From positions 1 through 55,823 of the forward strand of contig JAMPIB010000019.1 in NCBI GenBank assembly GCA_023663085.1: DNA of 55,823 nt, read 5' to 3'. The position numbers and the translations under genes are program-made. The notes below the pieces were generated by a model that ran no database searches, was not told where the DNA came from, and saw only the letters and a list, made by a program, of their open reading frames with translations. Numbering within the stretch: position 1 is the stretch's first letter; every line of letters begins with the position of its first letter. This document shows positions 42,823 to 51,262 of this stretch, piece by piece. The stretch comes from Ruminococcus sp. Its GTDB lineage: Bacteria > Bacillota > Clostridia > Lachnospirales > Lachnospiraceae.

Positions 42823-45800
42823 AAAAGGAAGAGTTTCCTTTAGAATAACTTCCCTGTTACTGGCAATGCTGCTTGCAGGGATGTCTGTCATGCCGATATC
42901 GGCCGAAGAGGGCAGCGGGAAAAGTGCGAAGGCGCTGGATAGAGAGGAAACGGAAGAAACAGAAGCGGCGGTTGCTACGCTGGAAGACGCCAGAGTGACG
43001 TTGGCGGCTTATGAAGATGCGGAAACGGAATGGGAAGAGATAACCATAGATTCCATAGAGGATTTAAAAGAGTTTTCCAGAAACTGCTGGCTGGATACCT
43101 GGTCGCAGAATAAAAAAGTATATCTGGAGGCTGACCTTGACCTGGCGGGCAGCGATTTTACGCCCATCCCTACTTTCGGCGGATACTTCGACGGGCAGGG
43201 ACATACGATAAGCGGCCTTTTTATCAGGGACGCCGTATCCTATACGGGATTATTTTCCTATACGCAAAGAAGCGCCGTGATCGTAGGGCTGAATGTCAAG
43301 GGCAGCGTGAAGCCATTTGGCAAGCAGATGATAGTCGGCGGAATCGTCGGCGATAACAGCGGTATCATCTTTAACTGCCGGTTTGATGGTATCGTGGAAG
43401 GAAACGATTATGTCGGCGGAATCGTCGGTTTTAATGAGATCAGCGGTGTTATACTTGATTGCAGCAGTAACGGTAAGGTTACGGGGGCGCATTATACGGG
43501 CGGAATCGTCGGCGATAATACGGGGAATGTCGCAGTCTGCGTCAATGACGCCGATGTGAATATCTCCGGGGAAGAGCAGGAGAAATCCTTAGAAGATCTC
43601 AATGAACTTACCCAGTATACGTCAGGGCTTCTGGATGCGGGGGAGAGCGGCCAGACAAGCGAAAAAGAAGCCGCGGTCAACAGCAACACGATAGATTCGG
43701 GCGGAATCGCGGGCCTTTCTACCGGTATTATCCAGTTTTGCAAAAATAACGGCGATATCGGTTATGAGCATGTCGGGTATAACGCAGGCGGTATCGTCGG
43801 GCGTCAGTCAGGATATGTTTATGGCTGTGAGAATACCGGAATGGTCTGCGGCCGTAAGGATGTCGGCGGAATCGCGGGGCAGACGGAACCGTTTATCGCT
43901 ATTGATCTAAGCAAGGATATCGCCTATCAGCTTGCTGAAAATATTGATATCATGCACGATCTGACGGACAGGATGTTAGATGATGCCGGCTCGGAGTCGG
44001 ATGTCATTGCAGGACGGCTTTCTATCATACAGGATTTTGCAGATAAAGCATTGGACGATACCTCTTATCTGGCGGATAAGACAGTAGAATGGACGGATGG
44101 TATGGTCGGCTCCGTCAACGAGGCAATCAACCGTCTGGATTACGTGATGGACGAAACCGCCAAACAAAACGGTATGTTAGACCAGACGAGGGAGGCTGCG
44201 GGCAACGTAAAAAACGCCGCTTATGAACTGGAAGATACGGTTGAGGCGCTGGATATCTACCAGTATATGACGCAGGAAGAAAGAGAGAAGTATGATAATG
44301 CCAAGGCCGAGATGGATGAAGCGTCGAGACAGTATGCTGATGATTATGCCAAAGCAGTAAAAGCTTATGAGCATTATTATATTGATACGATACGCAAAAA
44401 CGCGCCATATACGGGCGGGGACTGTAATGAGGACGATCTGCGGCCGCTGGTTGGAGGCGTGGTACAGGCATCATGGGCCGGCGGCAGTAATTACAGCGCT
44501 TATCTGGACGTGGAAGGCTGGGTACATTATGACGCCGCGGCGGATACGCAGAGTTCTTTTCCGGCATCCGAAGGAGAACAGGCGACACTGGATAACGATC
44601 TGTTAAGCGATGTGGCTGCGGAAATTTCCGATAATGCTTCAGACATTGATACGGCGGCTTCTGCCTATGCAGATGCGCAGTATCGAATCACCCATGGAGG
44701 AACGACGGGGTATACAGATGGTATGCGGGACTATCTGGAAACCATGTCGGATATTGTGCTGGCGCATCAGAGCCAGATGACAGAAGGCGCGGTCAATGAG
44801 TTAAAAGATGCGGTCGGCTATACGCAGGATGCATCGGGCAATTTACAGGCGGCAGGAAATGAGGCGAAAAACATCGCGGATACGCTGAATGGAATGCCGG
44901 ATATCGAGATGCCGCTTTTAGGCGATGGCTACCGTAGTAAGACTAACAGTCTGACTTCCAATTTACAGGGGCTTTCGGAAAATATCGGTTATCTGAACGG
45001 CGAGATGTCTACCACCAATGATGTCCTGCTGGCGGATTTAGAAGAACTGAACAATCAGTTCAGTACAATCATGCGGCTGTATACGGATGCCATCGACGGC
45101 GTACTGGATATGGATTATTCCAATATCTATGAAGACAATTCCGAAGAGGACGCTGAAACAAGCACTGACGCGACGATTGCCGAATGCAATAACAGCGGCA
45201 CGGTCAGAGGGGATATCAATATAGCCGGTATCGCCGGAACAATGGCCATTGAATACGATTTTGACCTGGAGAGTGATGTGACGGGTATCGAAGATGCCAA
45301 GTTAAATTCCACGTTCCTAACGAAATGCGTACTGCGCGGTAATGTAAATTCCGGTAAGATAACGGCGCAGAAAAACTGTGCGGGCGGCATATCCGGCTTA
45401 CAGGAGATGGGAACCATTCTCTGGTGTGAAAATTACGGAAAGATCGTGAGCAGCACAGGCAGTTATGTAGGCGGTATCACAGGAGAATCACGTTCCCATA
45501 TCAATAAAAGCTATGCCAAGTGCAGCCTGTCGGGAGATGAGTATGTAGCGGGTATCGCAGGATACGCTTCGAGTATCACAGACTGCTGCGCGATGGTGAG
45601 AGTGCAGGAGGCGACGGCTTTTTACGGAGCGATCGCCGGCAAAACGGATGAAGAAGGAGAAATTGCAGGGAATTTCTTCGTATCGGAGGAAATCGCAGGT
45701 ATCGACCGTATCAGCTACAGCGGCAAGGCGGAGCCGCTTGCCTATAAGGATATGCTGGATGTAGAAGGTCTGCCGGAAAAGTTCCGTATGATGACGATAT

Positions 45801-46504
45801 CGTTTTATGCGGATGAGGAAGAAGTAGAAACATTGGAATGTCCTTACGGCGGCATGGTGTCTTCCGGCATGTATCCTGACATTCCGGTTAAGGAGGGCTT
45901 CTATGCAGACTGGAATATCAAGGAATTAAGAAATGTGACGCAGGATGAGGACGTTACGGTAGAATATGTCCGTTATCTGACGACGATAGCTTCTGGTGAG
46001 ATGCGTGCGAACGCGCAGTCGGTACTGCTCGTGGATGGGATGTTTGAAAAAGAAGCGGTACTGGAAGTGAGCGGACTTGCTGCGGATAATGATGTGTCAG
46101 GGGAGAATGTTTCAGGAGACAGCGGCCTTTCCGGTATCGCGTCGGGAGATATCGTAGAGCGCTGGCAGGTAAGTTTTACGGGCGATGGCAACCGTGAGCA
46201 TCAGTTCCGTTATCAGGCGCCGCAGGGTGAGACGGAAGATGTGAGCATCTATGTGAAAACCGGTGATACCTGGGTCAAAGCGGATACGGAACTTATGGGA
46301 ATCTATCATCTGTTTAGCGCAGAAGGGACGGATCTGGAGATCATGGCCTGCGTACATGTGAAAGGGATCATGGATTATCTGGTTTACATAATTACTGGAA
46401 CGGTAGTGCTGGCGGCGGTAGTCGTTCTGATCGTCATGAAGGTGCGGAAGAAGAAAAAGGCGAAGCGGAAAGCGGCGGCCGAGTCGGAGGAAAAGGAAGA
46501 GTAA
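42815..46504 (+). CDS. Giant surface protein: GLUG repeats interrupted by a coiled-coil domain, C-terminal membrane anchor
   Basis: The 1229-residue protein begins with a signal peptide (cleavage about A30-E31 after MPISA). Residues about 100-360 carry several GLUG-type repeats (GGIVGDNSG, GGIVGFNE, GGIVGRQSG, GGIAGQTE), which build a beta-solenoid. About 364-780 is a long helical, coiled-coil-like region (LDYVMDETAKQNGML, EEREKYDNAKAEMDEAS), then a second GLUG block at about 786-970 (GGISGLQE, GGITGESR, AGIAGYAS). A transmembrane helix at about 1188-1210 is followed by a lysine-rich tail, so the body is outside and the tail inside. No LPXTG sorting signal is present. It overlaps the MMPL transporter gene and is probably its extracytoplasmic partner; that role is inference. 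Confidence 0.85.
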   Translation: MYKKGRVSFRITSLLLAMLLAGMSVMPISAEEGSGKSAKALDREETEETEAAVATLEDARVTLAAYEDAETEWEEITIDSIEDLKEFSRNCWLDTWSQNKKVYLEADLDLAGSDFTPIPTFGGYFDGQGHTISGLFIRDAVSYTGLFSYTQRSAVIVGLNVKGSVKPFGKQMIVGGIVGDNSGIIFNCRFDGIVEGNDYVGGIVGFNEISGVILDCSSNGKVTGAHYTGGIVGDNTGNVAVCVNDADVNISGEEQEKSLEDLNELTQYTSGLLDAGESGQTSEKEAAVNSNTIDSGGIAGLSTGIIQFCKNNGDIGYEHVGYNAGGIVGRQSGYVYGCENTGMVCGRKDVGGIAGQTEPFIAIDLSKDIAYQLAENIDIMHDLTDRMLDDAGSESDVIAGRLSIIQDFADKALDDTSYLADKTVEWTDGMVGSVNEAINRLDYVMDETAKQNGMLDQTREAAGNVKNAAYELEDTVEALDIYQYMTQEEREKYDNAKAEMDEASRQYADDYAKAVKAYEHYYIDTIRKNAPYTGGDCNEDDLRPLVGGVVQASWAGGSNYSAYLDVEGWVHYDAAADTQSSFPASEGEQATLDNDLLSDVAAEISDNASDIDTAASAYADAQYRITHGGTTGYTDGMRDYLETMSDIVLAHQSQMTEGAVNELKDAVGYTQDASGNLQAAGNEAKNIADTLNGMPDIEMPLLGDGYRSKTNSLTSNLQGLSENIGYLNGEMSTTNDVLLADLEELNNQFSTIMRLYTDAIDGVLDMDYSNIYEDNSEEDAETSTDATIAECNNSGTVRGDINIAGIAGTMAIEYDFDLESDVTGIEDAKLNSTFLTKCVLRGNVNSGKITAQKNCAGGISGLQEMGTILWCENYGKIVSSTGSYVGGITGESRSHINKSYAKCSLSGDEYVAGIAGYASSITDCCAMVRVQEATAFYGAIAGKTDEEGEIAGNFFVSEEIAGIDRISYSGKAEPLAYKDMLDVEGLPEKFRMMTISFYADEEEVETLECPYGGMVSSGMYPDIPVKEGFYADWNIKELRNVTQDEDVTVEYVRYLTTIASGEMRANAQSVLLVDGMFEKEAVLEVSGLAADNDVSGENVSGDSGLSGIASGDIVERWQVSFTGDGNREHQFRYQAPQGETEDVSIYVKTGDTWVKADTELMGIYHLFSAEGTDLEIMACVHVKGIMDYLVYIITGTVVLAAVVVLIVMKVRKKKKAKRKAAAESEEKEE

Positions 46505-46554
46505 AAGTGTTCTCATTTCGGAACAAAACCATGAAAATCATGAAATGTGAATCG

Positions 46555-46590
46555 AAAACAGGGCAGTCATAATCAGACAGCCCTGTTTTT
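46555..46590 (+). terminator. Intrinsic terminator after the GLUG-protein gene
   Basis: AAAACAGGGC (46555-46564) and GCCCTGTTTT (46580-46589) pair perfectly over 10 bp with a 15-nt loop and a T-run at 46586-46590. Confidence 0.85.
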
Positions 46591-46632
46591 CATACGAACC
46601 AACATTTTACCGCTGCGCGGAATCTCAGATTA

Positions 46633-47024
46633 TTACGCCATTTTTTCAAACACCGGCATATAATCAAGCGGCGCGTCCACGCTTACCGTGCAGTTTCCGT
46701 CAAATACTTCGCCAGTGGAGGTCAGTTTCCATTTGCCATCAGGAAGATAGACGCCGCGTTTCCATTCGTTCAGATGCAGGATGGGAGCAACCAGGTACTT
46801 TGCGCCGAACATATACTGATCCTGCAATTCCCAGCACTTATCATCTCCCGGGAATTCATAGAACATGGTACGCAAAAGCGGAGAACCGTTTGTATGCGCT
46901 TCTTCGTATAAGGAGCGGATATACTGGCGCGTACACGGAAGGAATCTTTTCCCCATGCTTCAATCCTCAGTTTTTCGCCCTTGCTGTAACATACCAGGGC
47001 CCCGTTGTCATTTTCAAATCTCAT
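46633..47024 (-). pseudogene. Remnant of a GH31 alpha-glycosidase (probable alpha-xylosidase) with large internal deletion
   Basis: Two fragments of one glycosidase are joined in different frames. The 5' piece begins at ATG 47024 with an intact GGAGG site. It encodes a GH31-like N-terminus (MRFENDNGALVCYSKGEK, then EAWGKDSFRVRA). Near 46930 the frame switches to a typical GH31 C-terminal region (RQYIRSLYEEAHTNGSPLL, MFYEFPGDD, MFGAKYLVAPI, APLDYMPVF), ending at TAA 46633. GH31 enzymes usually exceed 650 residues, so roughly the central five hundred or more codons, including the catalytic aspartates, are gone and the junction is out of frame. The product cannot be active. It once would have removed alpha-xylosyl or glucosyl units. 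Confidence 0.8.
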
Positions 47025-47145
47025 ATGCGTCCTCCTTTTTTGAACTGTTACACGTTTTGGTATTTTACGTGCTCCGCTTTTTCCATTATGATGATATGAT
47101 ACTATTGCAGGGAGAAAAAATCTATTGAAATACTACTCTATAGTG

Positions 47146-47157
47146 ATACTATAGTAT
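47146..47157. promoter_or_regulatory. 12-bp perfect palindrome in the divergent remnant promoter region
   Basis: ATACTATAGTAT reads the same on both strands, and a partial copy (CTATAGTG) lies 10 bp to the left. TTGAAA at 47125-47130 could be a -35. It probably belonged to the control region of the decayed regulator/glycosidase pair; no active role can be assigned. Confidence 0.35.
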
Positions 47158-47167
47158 TATATGGTAA

Positions 47168-47397
47168 GGGGAATTTATATGCGGGAATCAGAAGTTCGAG
47201 GCGGGAGAGGGTGATATTCTGGCGATACCGCCTAATATGCTGCATACCGCGTACCCGTGCAGGGGTATGGTGAGTTGAAAGCTGTGACGGAGCGGATTTT
47301 TCATTGTGTATATGAAAATTCGACACAGGCGGATCTGCTGCTAAAAAGTGAACTGATGCGTTTCATCTGGCTGTTATTAATCCAGATAATTAAGTGA
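47168..47397 (+). pseudogene. Remnant of an AraC-family regulator (cupin piece and linker, no DNA-binding domain)
   Basis: In one frame, 47168-47269 encodes a cupin fragment (FEAGEGDILAIPPNMLHTAYP) of the AraC sensor type. After a frame change at about 47270, 47272-47397 encodes ELKAVTERIFHCVYENSTQ and DLLLKSELMRFIWLLL, the helical linker that normally follows the cupin, then stops at TGA. The N-terminus and the helix-turn-helix region are missing. It is divergent from the GH31 remnant, the usual place for its regulator, so one deletion-riddled locus carries both. Confidence 0.7.
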
Positions 47398-47425
47398 TAA
47401 TTTATTAGACTTTGCTCTTTTCCTG

Positions 47426-47434
47426 TGATATACT
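47426..47434 (+). promoter_or_regulatory. Possible extended -10 promoter of the small coiled-coil gene
   Basis: TGA followed by TATACT (47429-47434) is an extended -10. TTAGAC at 47405-47410 is a weak -35 with an 18-bp spacer. The gene starts 57 nt downstream. Confidence 0.35.
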
Positions 47435-47490
47435 GTAAACAGTTATCAGAAAAATAAAAAGTACGGCAATTATAATAACGGTGGGGAAAT

Positions 47491-47751
47491 ATGGCAGACA
47501 ATGAATTATTACTGGCTATGTCAGATATGCTTGATAAAAAATTAAAGCCGGTTAATGATAGGCTTAAAAAGATTGAATTGACACAAGAAAATGATATACT
47601 TCCACGATTGCAGAATATTGAAGCATGTTACACAAGTACTTATAAACGTTATCAAACAGGTGTTGAACAAATTGAAGCAATGCAGGCTGATATTGATGTT
47701 ATAAAAAGTGTTATTCGTGAACATTCTGAAAAACTCCAGAAATTAGCGTAG
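47491..47751 (+). CDS. Small orphan coiled-coil protein
   Basis: The 86-residue protein has no signal peptide or membrane segment. It is nearly all helical by composition, with heptad-like hydrophobics (LLLAMSDMLDKKLKPVNDRL, then QIEAMQADIDVIKSVI), and is rich in K, E, D and Q. I recognise no domain; similar short coiled-coil proteins occur singly in Clostridia and mobile elements. GGTGGGGAAAT precedes the ATG at 47491. It has its own terminator (47779-47822) and a possible promoter, so it is a free-standing transcription unit beside a decayed locus. Confidence 0.7.
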   Translation: MADNELLLAMSDMLDKKLKPVNDRLKKIELTQENDILPRLQNIEACYTSTYKRYQTGVEQIEAMQADIDVIKSVIREHSEKLQKLA

Positions 47752-47778
47752 TATCACCACAGTTCAATTTTACGCAGT

Positions 47779-47822
47779 AAAAGTGTAAGGTCCATAAAAT
47801 TATCAGGGACTTTACACTTTTT
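47779..47822 (+). terminator. Intrinsic terminator after the small coiled-coil gene
   Basis: The left arm 47779-47793 (AAAAGTGTAAGGTCC) pairs with the right arm 47806-47820 (GGGACTTTACACTTT) over about 14 bp with one G-U pair, followed by TT and AT-rich sequence. Confidence 0.8.
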
Positions 47823-47967
47823 ATCTTATAGGAAAGTCCGTCATCAGATGGACATGGAATCAGAAGGCGAACTTGTTTGCTTTTTATTATATAGGAAATT
47901 CATCAACGGGCCGGGATTTCGTGCCTTGAGTGGTTATATAGAGGACAGGAAAGGACAGATAGTAAAG

Positions 47968-49461
47968 ATGGAAAAAAGGATAAAAGGGATTTTATTAGCA
48001 GGAGTCTTGGGGATAGCGGCCGTGCTGTTATCCGCCTGCGGTGCGCAAAAAGAGGCGGCGGACGATCAGGTTACGGACGGCTGGGAACTGGTAGAGGAAG
48101 TTGCGGATTCAGGGACAGAAGCGGAAACTATCCTGTCTTCTGGCGAAGGAACCGCTCCGTCTGTCGGTATTGGGGAGTCTGCCGGAGCTGAAACAGATGC
48201 CGGGAACGGGACGGCATACTGTGAAATCTACGAACGGTTCATTATGCAAAAAGAGGGAGACGCGCTTCTTTTTTCCCTGATCTATCTGGATGCGGATGAT
48301 ATTCCGGAACTGGTCGTTCTGGATAGAGGATACGAATCCTATTCGGTGTATACGGTGCGGGACGGTGAGATCTTTTGCATGGCGGATTCCATGATAACCG
48401 TGGAGATGACATATTTAGAGCGCGGCGGCATCATTGTCTTATTCGCGCGTTGGAACGGCGGCGGTGATGAAGGGGGATACGGCAGGTATTATTATCAGGT
48501 AAGTACGGATAAGACCTGTGTGAATGACGATCCCGCGATGTTAAATTATGCTTACAATGCCGTTTATGATGAAGAGGAAAACTGGACGGGCGAAGGCGTC
48601 ATAAAATATTATCATCTGGGTCAGGAGATTGACGCCGCAGAATATCAGCAGCTGGCGGATAGTCTGGGGATCGTGGAAGAGAAGGAAAAAAGCTGCGTGG
48701 AAAATGCGTCAGGGAAAGAAGAGATGGTAAAGCTGCTGAACGGTCAGGGAGGCGCGGCAGGAGACTCTGTAAAACAGGCGGCGGTGGAAAACTCTATAGA
48801 ACAGGCGGAGGACGGAGACAACAGAACCGTGAGGGGAGCCTATTATGACGTGCTGGATAACCTGTATACAACATATACGCTCCCGGATGGAACCGAACTT
48901 GGGTATGACGGGATGAGGGATCTGTCTGAAAATACTTATGCCATATATGATGTTGACCAAGATAGTCAAGAAGAACTCATCCTTACATGGACAACTACTT
49001 ATACGGCGGGCATGGCAGGAATTGTATACGGTTTTGACTCTGCGTCAGGAACGGTCAGGCTGGAACTTTTGGAATATCCGATGCTGACTTTTTATGATAA
49101 CGGTGTAGCGGAGGCAGGATTGTCCCACAACCACGGACTGGCGGGCGCCATGCCGGAGGGCATGGATTTCTGGCCTTATTTTTTATATCAGTATGATAAG
49201 GAAACGGACACTTATGTGATGCGCGCGTCTGTGGACGCATGGAATAAGGCGTTTCGTGATACGGATTATGAAGGGAATGCTTTTCCTGATGCGATCGATG
49301 CTGACGGCGATGGCGTGGTGTATATAATAGAAAGCGGAGAAGAGAAAGAGCTGCTGGATGCGGAGGATTACGGGAAATGGCGGGATTCCGTGATCGGAAG
49401 GGCCGGGGAGATCAAGATACCGTTTGAGCCGATGACGGGGGAGTGGGGAGTCGGTCACTGA
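47968..49461 (+). CDS. Lipoprotein of unknown function with two related beta-rich modules
   Basis: The 497-residue lipoprotein has a signal peptide and lipobox VLLSAC, with C24 lipidated. A glutamate/glycine-rich linker follows. Two modules contain similar stretches: YLDADDIPELVVLDRGYESY near residue 90 and YDVDQDSQEELILTW near 330. Both have the D-x-D-x-x-x-E-L-(I/V)-L pattern seen in calcium-binding, propeller-like repeats of Clostridia lipoproteins. Near the C-terminus, DADGDGVVYIIESGEE resembles an EF-hand loop. No enzymatic motif is recognised. I chose the ATG at 47968 because the signal peptide begins there; the in-frame start at 47848 would bury it. Directly downstream is the two-component/ABC unit, so it might belong to the same stress response. 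Confidence 0.75.
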   Translation: MEKRIKGILLAGVLGIAAVLLSACGAQKEAADDQVTDGWELVEEVADSGTEAETILSSGEGTAPSVGIGESAGAETDAGNGTAYCEIYERFIMQKEGDALLFSLIYLDADDIPELVVLDRGYESYSVYTVRDGEIFCMADSMITVEMTYLERGGIIVLFARWNGGGDEGGYGRYYYQVSTDKTCVNDDPAMLNYAYNAVYDEEENWTGEGVIKYYHLGQEIDAAEYQQLADSLGIVEEKEKSCVENASGKEEMVKLLNGQGGAAGDSVKQAAVENSIEQAEDGDNRTVRGAYYDVLDNLYTTYTLPDGTELGYDGMRDLSENTYAIYDVDQDSQEELILTWTTTYTAGMAGIVYGFDSASGTVRLELLEYPMLTFYDNGVAEAGLSHNHGLAGAMPEGMDFWPYFLYQYDKETDTYVMRASVDAWNKAFRDTDYEGNAFPDAIDADGDGVVYIIESGEEKELLDAEDYGKWRDSVIGRAGEIKIPFEPMTGEWGVGH

Positions 49462-49485
49462 ATTGTCACTTTGTTGTGTTACTAT
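49454..49485 (+). promoter_or_regulatory. Response-regulator operator and activated promoter before the second two-component system
   Basis: Direct repeats GTCAC (49454-49458) and GTCAC (49465-49469) have an 11-bp period, followed by an extended -10 TGT-TACTAT (49477-49485) with no canonical -35. The same block recurs at 51146-51177 with identical spacing. Eleven-bp direct repeats are typical for OmpR-family regulators. Confidence 0.6.
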
Positions 49486-49580
49486 CGGTATAAATGGTAA
49501 GCATGTATGAACTTATGATCCATGCTGTAATGTATATCAGCAAAAAGCATATCAGCAAAAAGCAGAGCAGAGGAAACTGG

Positions 49581-50252
49581 ATGAGAGAATTATATTATAT
49601 CGAGGATGATACCGACATCGCCGACAGTGTCAAAGAATATCTGGAACAAAAAGGCATCCGGGTAACGGTATACGCCACGCTTGCCGAGGGCCGGAAAGCC
49701 ATGGAAAAGCGTGTGCCGACGCTTGTTTTGTTAGACTGGAATATGCCGGATGGCCACGGAGATGGCCTGTGCCGCTGGATCCGCGGCAATTGGAAGGAAC
49801 TGCCGGTCATTTTCCTGACTATCCGGGGAGATTCGCAGGATATTGTCGCGGGGTTTGAGAGCGGGGCTGATGACTATGTGGTAAAACCTTTTGCCCTGGA
49901 AGTATTGTATTCGCGGATCATGGCCCTGCTGCGCAGGAGTGAAAAGGTAACAGAACAGTATCTGTCCTGCGACGGGATCATCCTTGACCAGAAGCGCATG
50001 AGCGTTTCCCTTCATATGGAGGAAGTACTTTTAAGCGCGGCGGAGTATCAGCTGCTCCTATTTTTGATGCAGAATAAAGGCAGGACGGTGACCAGAGAAA
50101 GAATCTTAGAACAGGTATGGGATGTAAAAGGCAGTTATGTGAATGATAACACACTGACAGTCACCATGAAGCGGCTGCGGGACAAACTGCGTCAGCTGAC
50201 CTGTTTAAAAACCGTCAGGAGTGTGGGATACCGTATGGAGGATACGATATGA
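49581..50252 (+). CDS. OmpR-family response regulator (BceR/VanR-like)
   Basis: This 223-residue regulator has a receiver domain with acidic pair EDD, phosphoacceptor D52 (VLLDWNMPDGHG), SGADDYVVKPF and a C-terminal winged-helix DNA-binding domain ending in LKTVRSVGYRMED. The start at 49581 follows AGAGGAAACTGG; the longer in-frame start at 49494 adds a repetitive KKHISKK leader that is not part of the family. It overlaps the kinase gene by 4 nt (ATGA). Kinase, ATPase and FtsX permease genes follow, so it should sense envelope stress or a peptide antibiotic and switch on the transporter. Confidence 0.93.
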   Translation: MRELYYIEDDTDIADSVKEYLEQKGIRVTVYATLAEGRKAMEKRVPTLVLLDWNMPDGHGDGLCRWIRGNWKELPVIFLTIRGDSQDIVAGFESGADDYVVKPFALEVLYSRIMALLRRSEKVTEQYLSCDGIILDQKRMSVSLHMEEVLLSAAEYQLLLFLMQNKGRTVTRERILEQVWDVKGSYVNDNTLTVTMKRLRDKLRQLTCLKTVRSVGYRMEDTI

Positions 50253-51153
50253 ACGGACAAAATATTTTTTTTGCGGCAGTCGGATTTCTGGCGGGAGCCG
50301 CTTTTTTCTTTCTATATTTATATGCCGGAAACGGGCGGAAAGCGCGCGCATCCAGGCACTGACCGATTATCTGGAAGAGGTCAATATGGGAAAAGCGATC
50401 ATCCTTTCTACATCCGGAGAGGATGATTTTTCTAAACTGGAGGATGAAATCTATAAGACTGTGACCTATCTGTATCAGACAAAAGAGGCGGCTTTGCAGG
50501 CCAGAAATCATTTCGCCGGGAATCTGGCAGGTATCGCGCATCAGTTAAAAACGCCAATCACGGCGCTTTCTCTTTCTTTGCAGACGATACAGGAAGAATA
50601 TACTCCGGACAAGGTACGGCAGATGCAAAAACAGCTGGCCAGACTGACGCATCTGGAAGAAGCGCTGCTTGTTTTATCACGGCTGGACAGCGGGACGTTA
50701 GTCTTTCAGAAAGAAGAGATTGATGTTTATACCCTGCTTGTTCTGGCGGCGGACAATCTGCAGGAATTACTGGCGGCCGCAGGCACTTCCCTGGATATCC
50801 CCGAACTGGGAGAAATGGCGCTTATGGCCGACCTGGACTGGACTATGGAGGCGGTCATGAATGTAATGAAAAATTGTATGGAACATAATGCAGGCGGAAC
50901 CGTGCACTGTTTTTATGAGCAGAATCCTTTATATACCGGGATACGGATATGGGATGAGGGAGAAGGGTTGGATAAAGAAGATATTCCACATCTTTTTACG
51001 CGCTTTTATCGGGGAAAAAATGCGCATGAAGGGGGTCTGGGGATAGGACTGGCCCTGGCAAAAGAGATCATCGAAAGACAGAACGGGACGATACGCGCTG
51101 ATAATCTGTCTGACGGCGGAGCATGTTTTGAGATCAGGATTTATAGTCACTGA
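50249..51153 (+). CDS. Sensor histidine kinase of the BceS-like type, frameshifted near its membrane segment
   Basis: The native start is ATG 50249, with GGAGG 7 nt upstream. It encodes a transmembrane segment (IFFAAVGFLAGAAFFFLYLY) but stops at TGA 50360. From about 50325 another frame, one base back, carries the rest: RIQALTDYLEEVN, HisKA with IAHQLKTPITA, and a GHKL domain with KNCMEHNAGG and GLGIGLALA, to the stop at 51153. The break lies between about 50310 and 50352. Either a one-base loss or gain of one GC in the (GC)4 tract at 50342-50349 explains it. A downstream ATG at 50386 could yield a soluble kinase. It may be an inactivated gene, a phase-variable gene or a sequencing error. Confidence 0.75.
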
Positions 51154-51177
51154 GTTGTCATTTTGGGGTGATATATT
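51146..51177 (+). promoter_or_regulatory. Response-regulator operator and activated promoter before the ABC operon
   Basis: Direct repeats GTCAC (51146-51150) and GTCAT (51157-51161), 11 bp apart, precede an extended -10 TGA-TATATT (51169-51177). The first repeat lies in the last codons of the kinase gene. The block matches 49454-49485 in sequence and spacing. Confidence 0.6.
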
Positions 51178-51262
51178 AGTTGTAGAAATAATGGGACGGG
51201 ACGGCCGCTTGATTCGCTGCCCGCAGGAAAAATAAAAAAATGGTAAAGGGATGGATGGGGAA

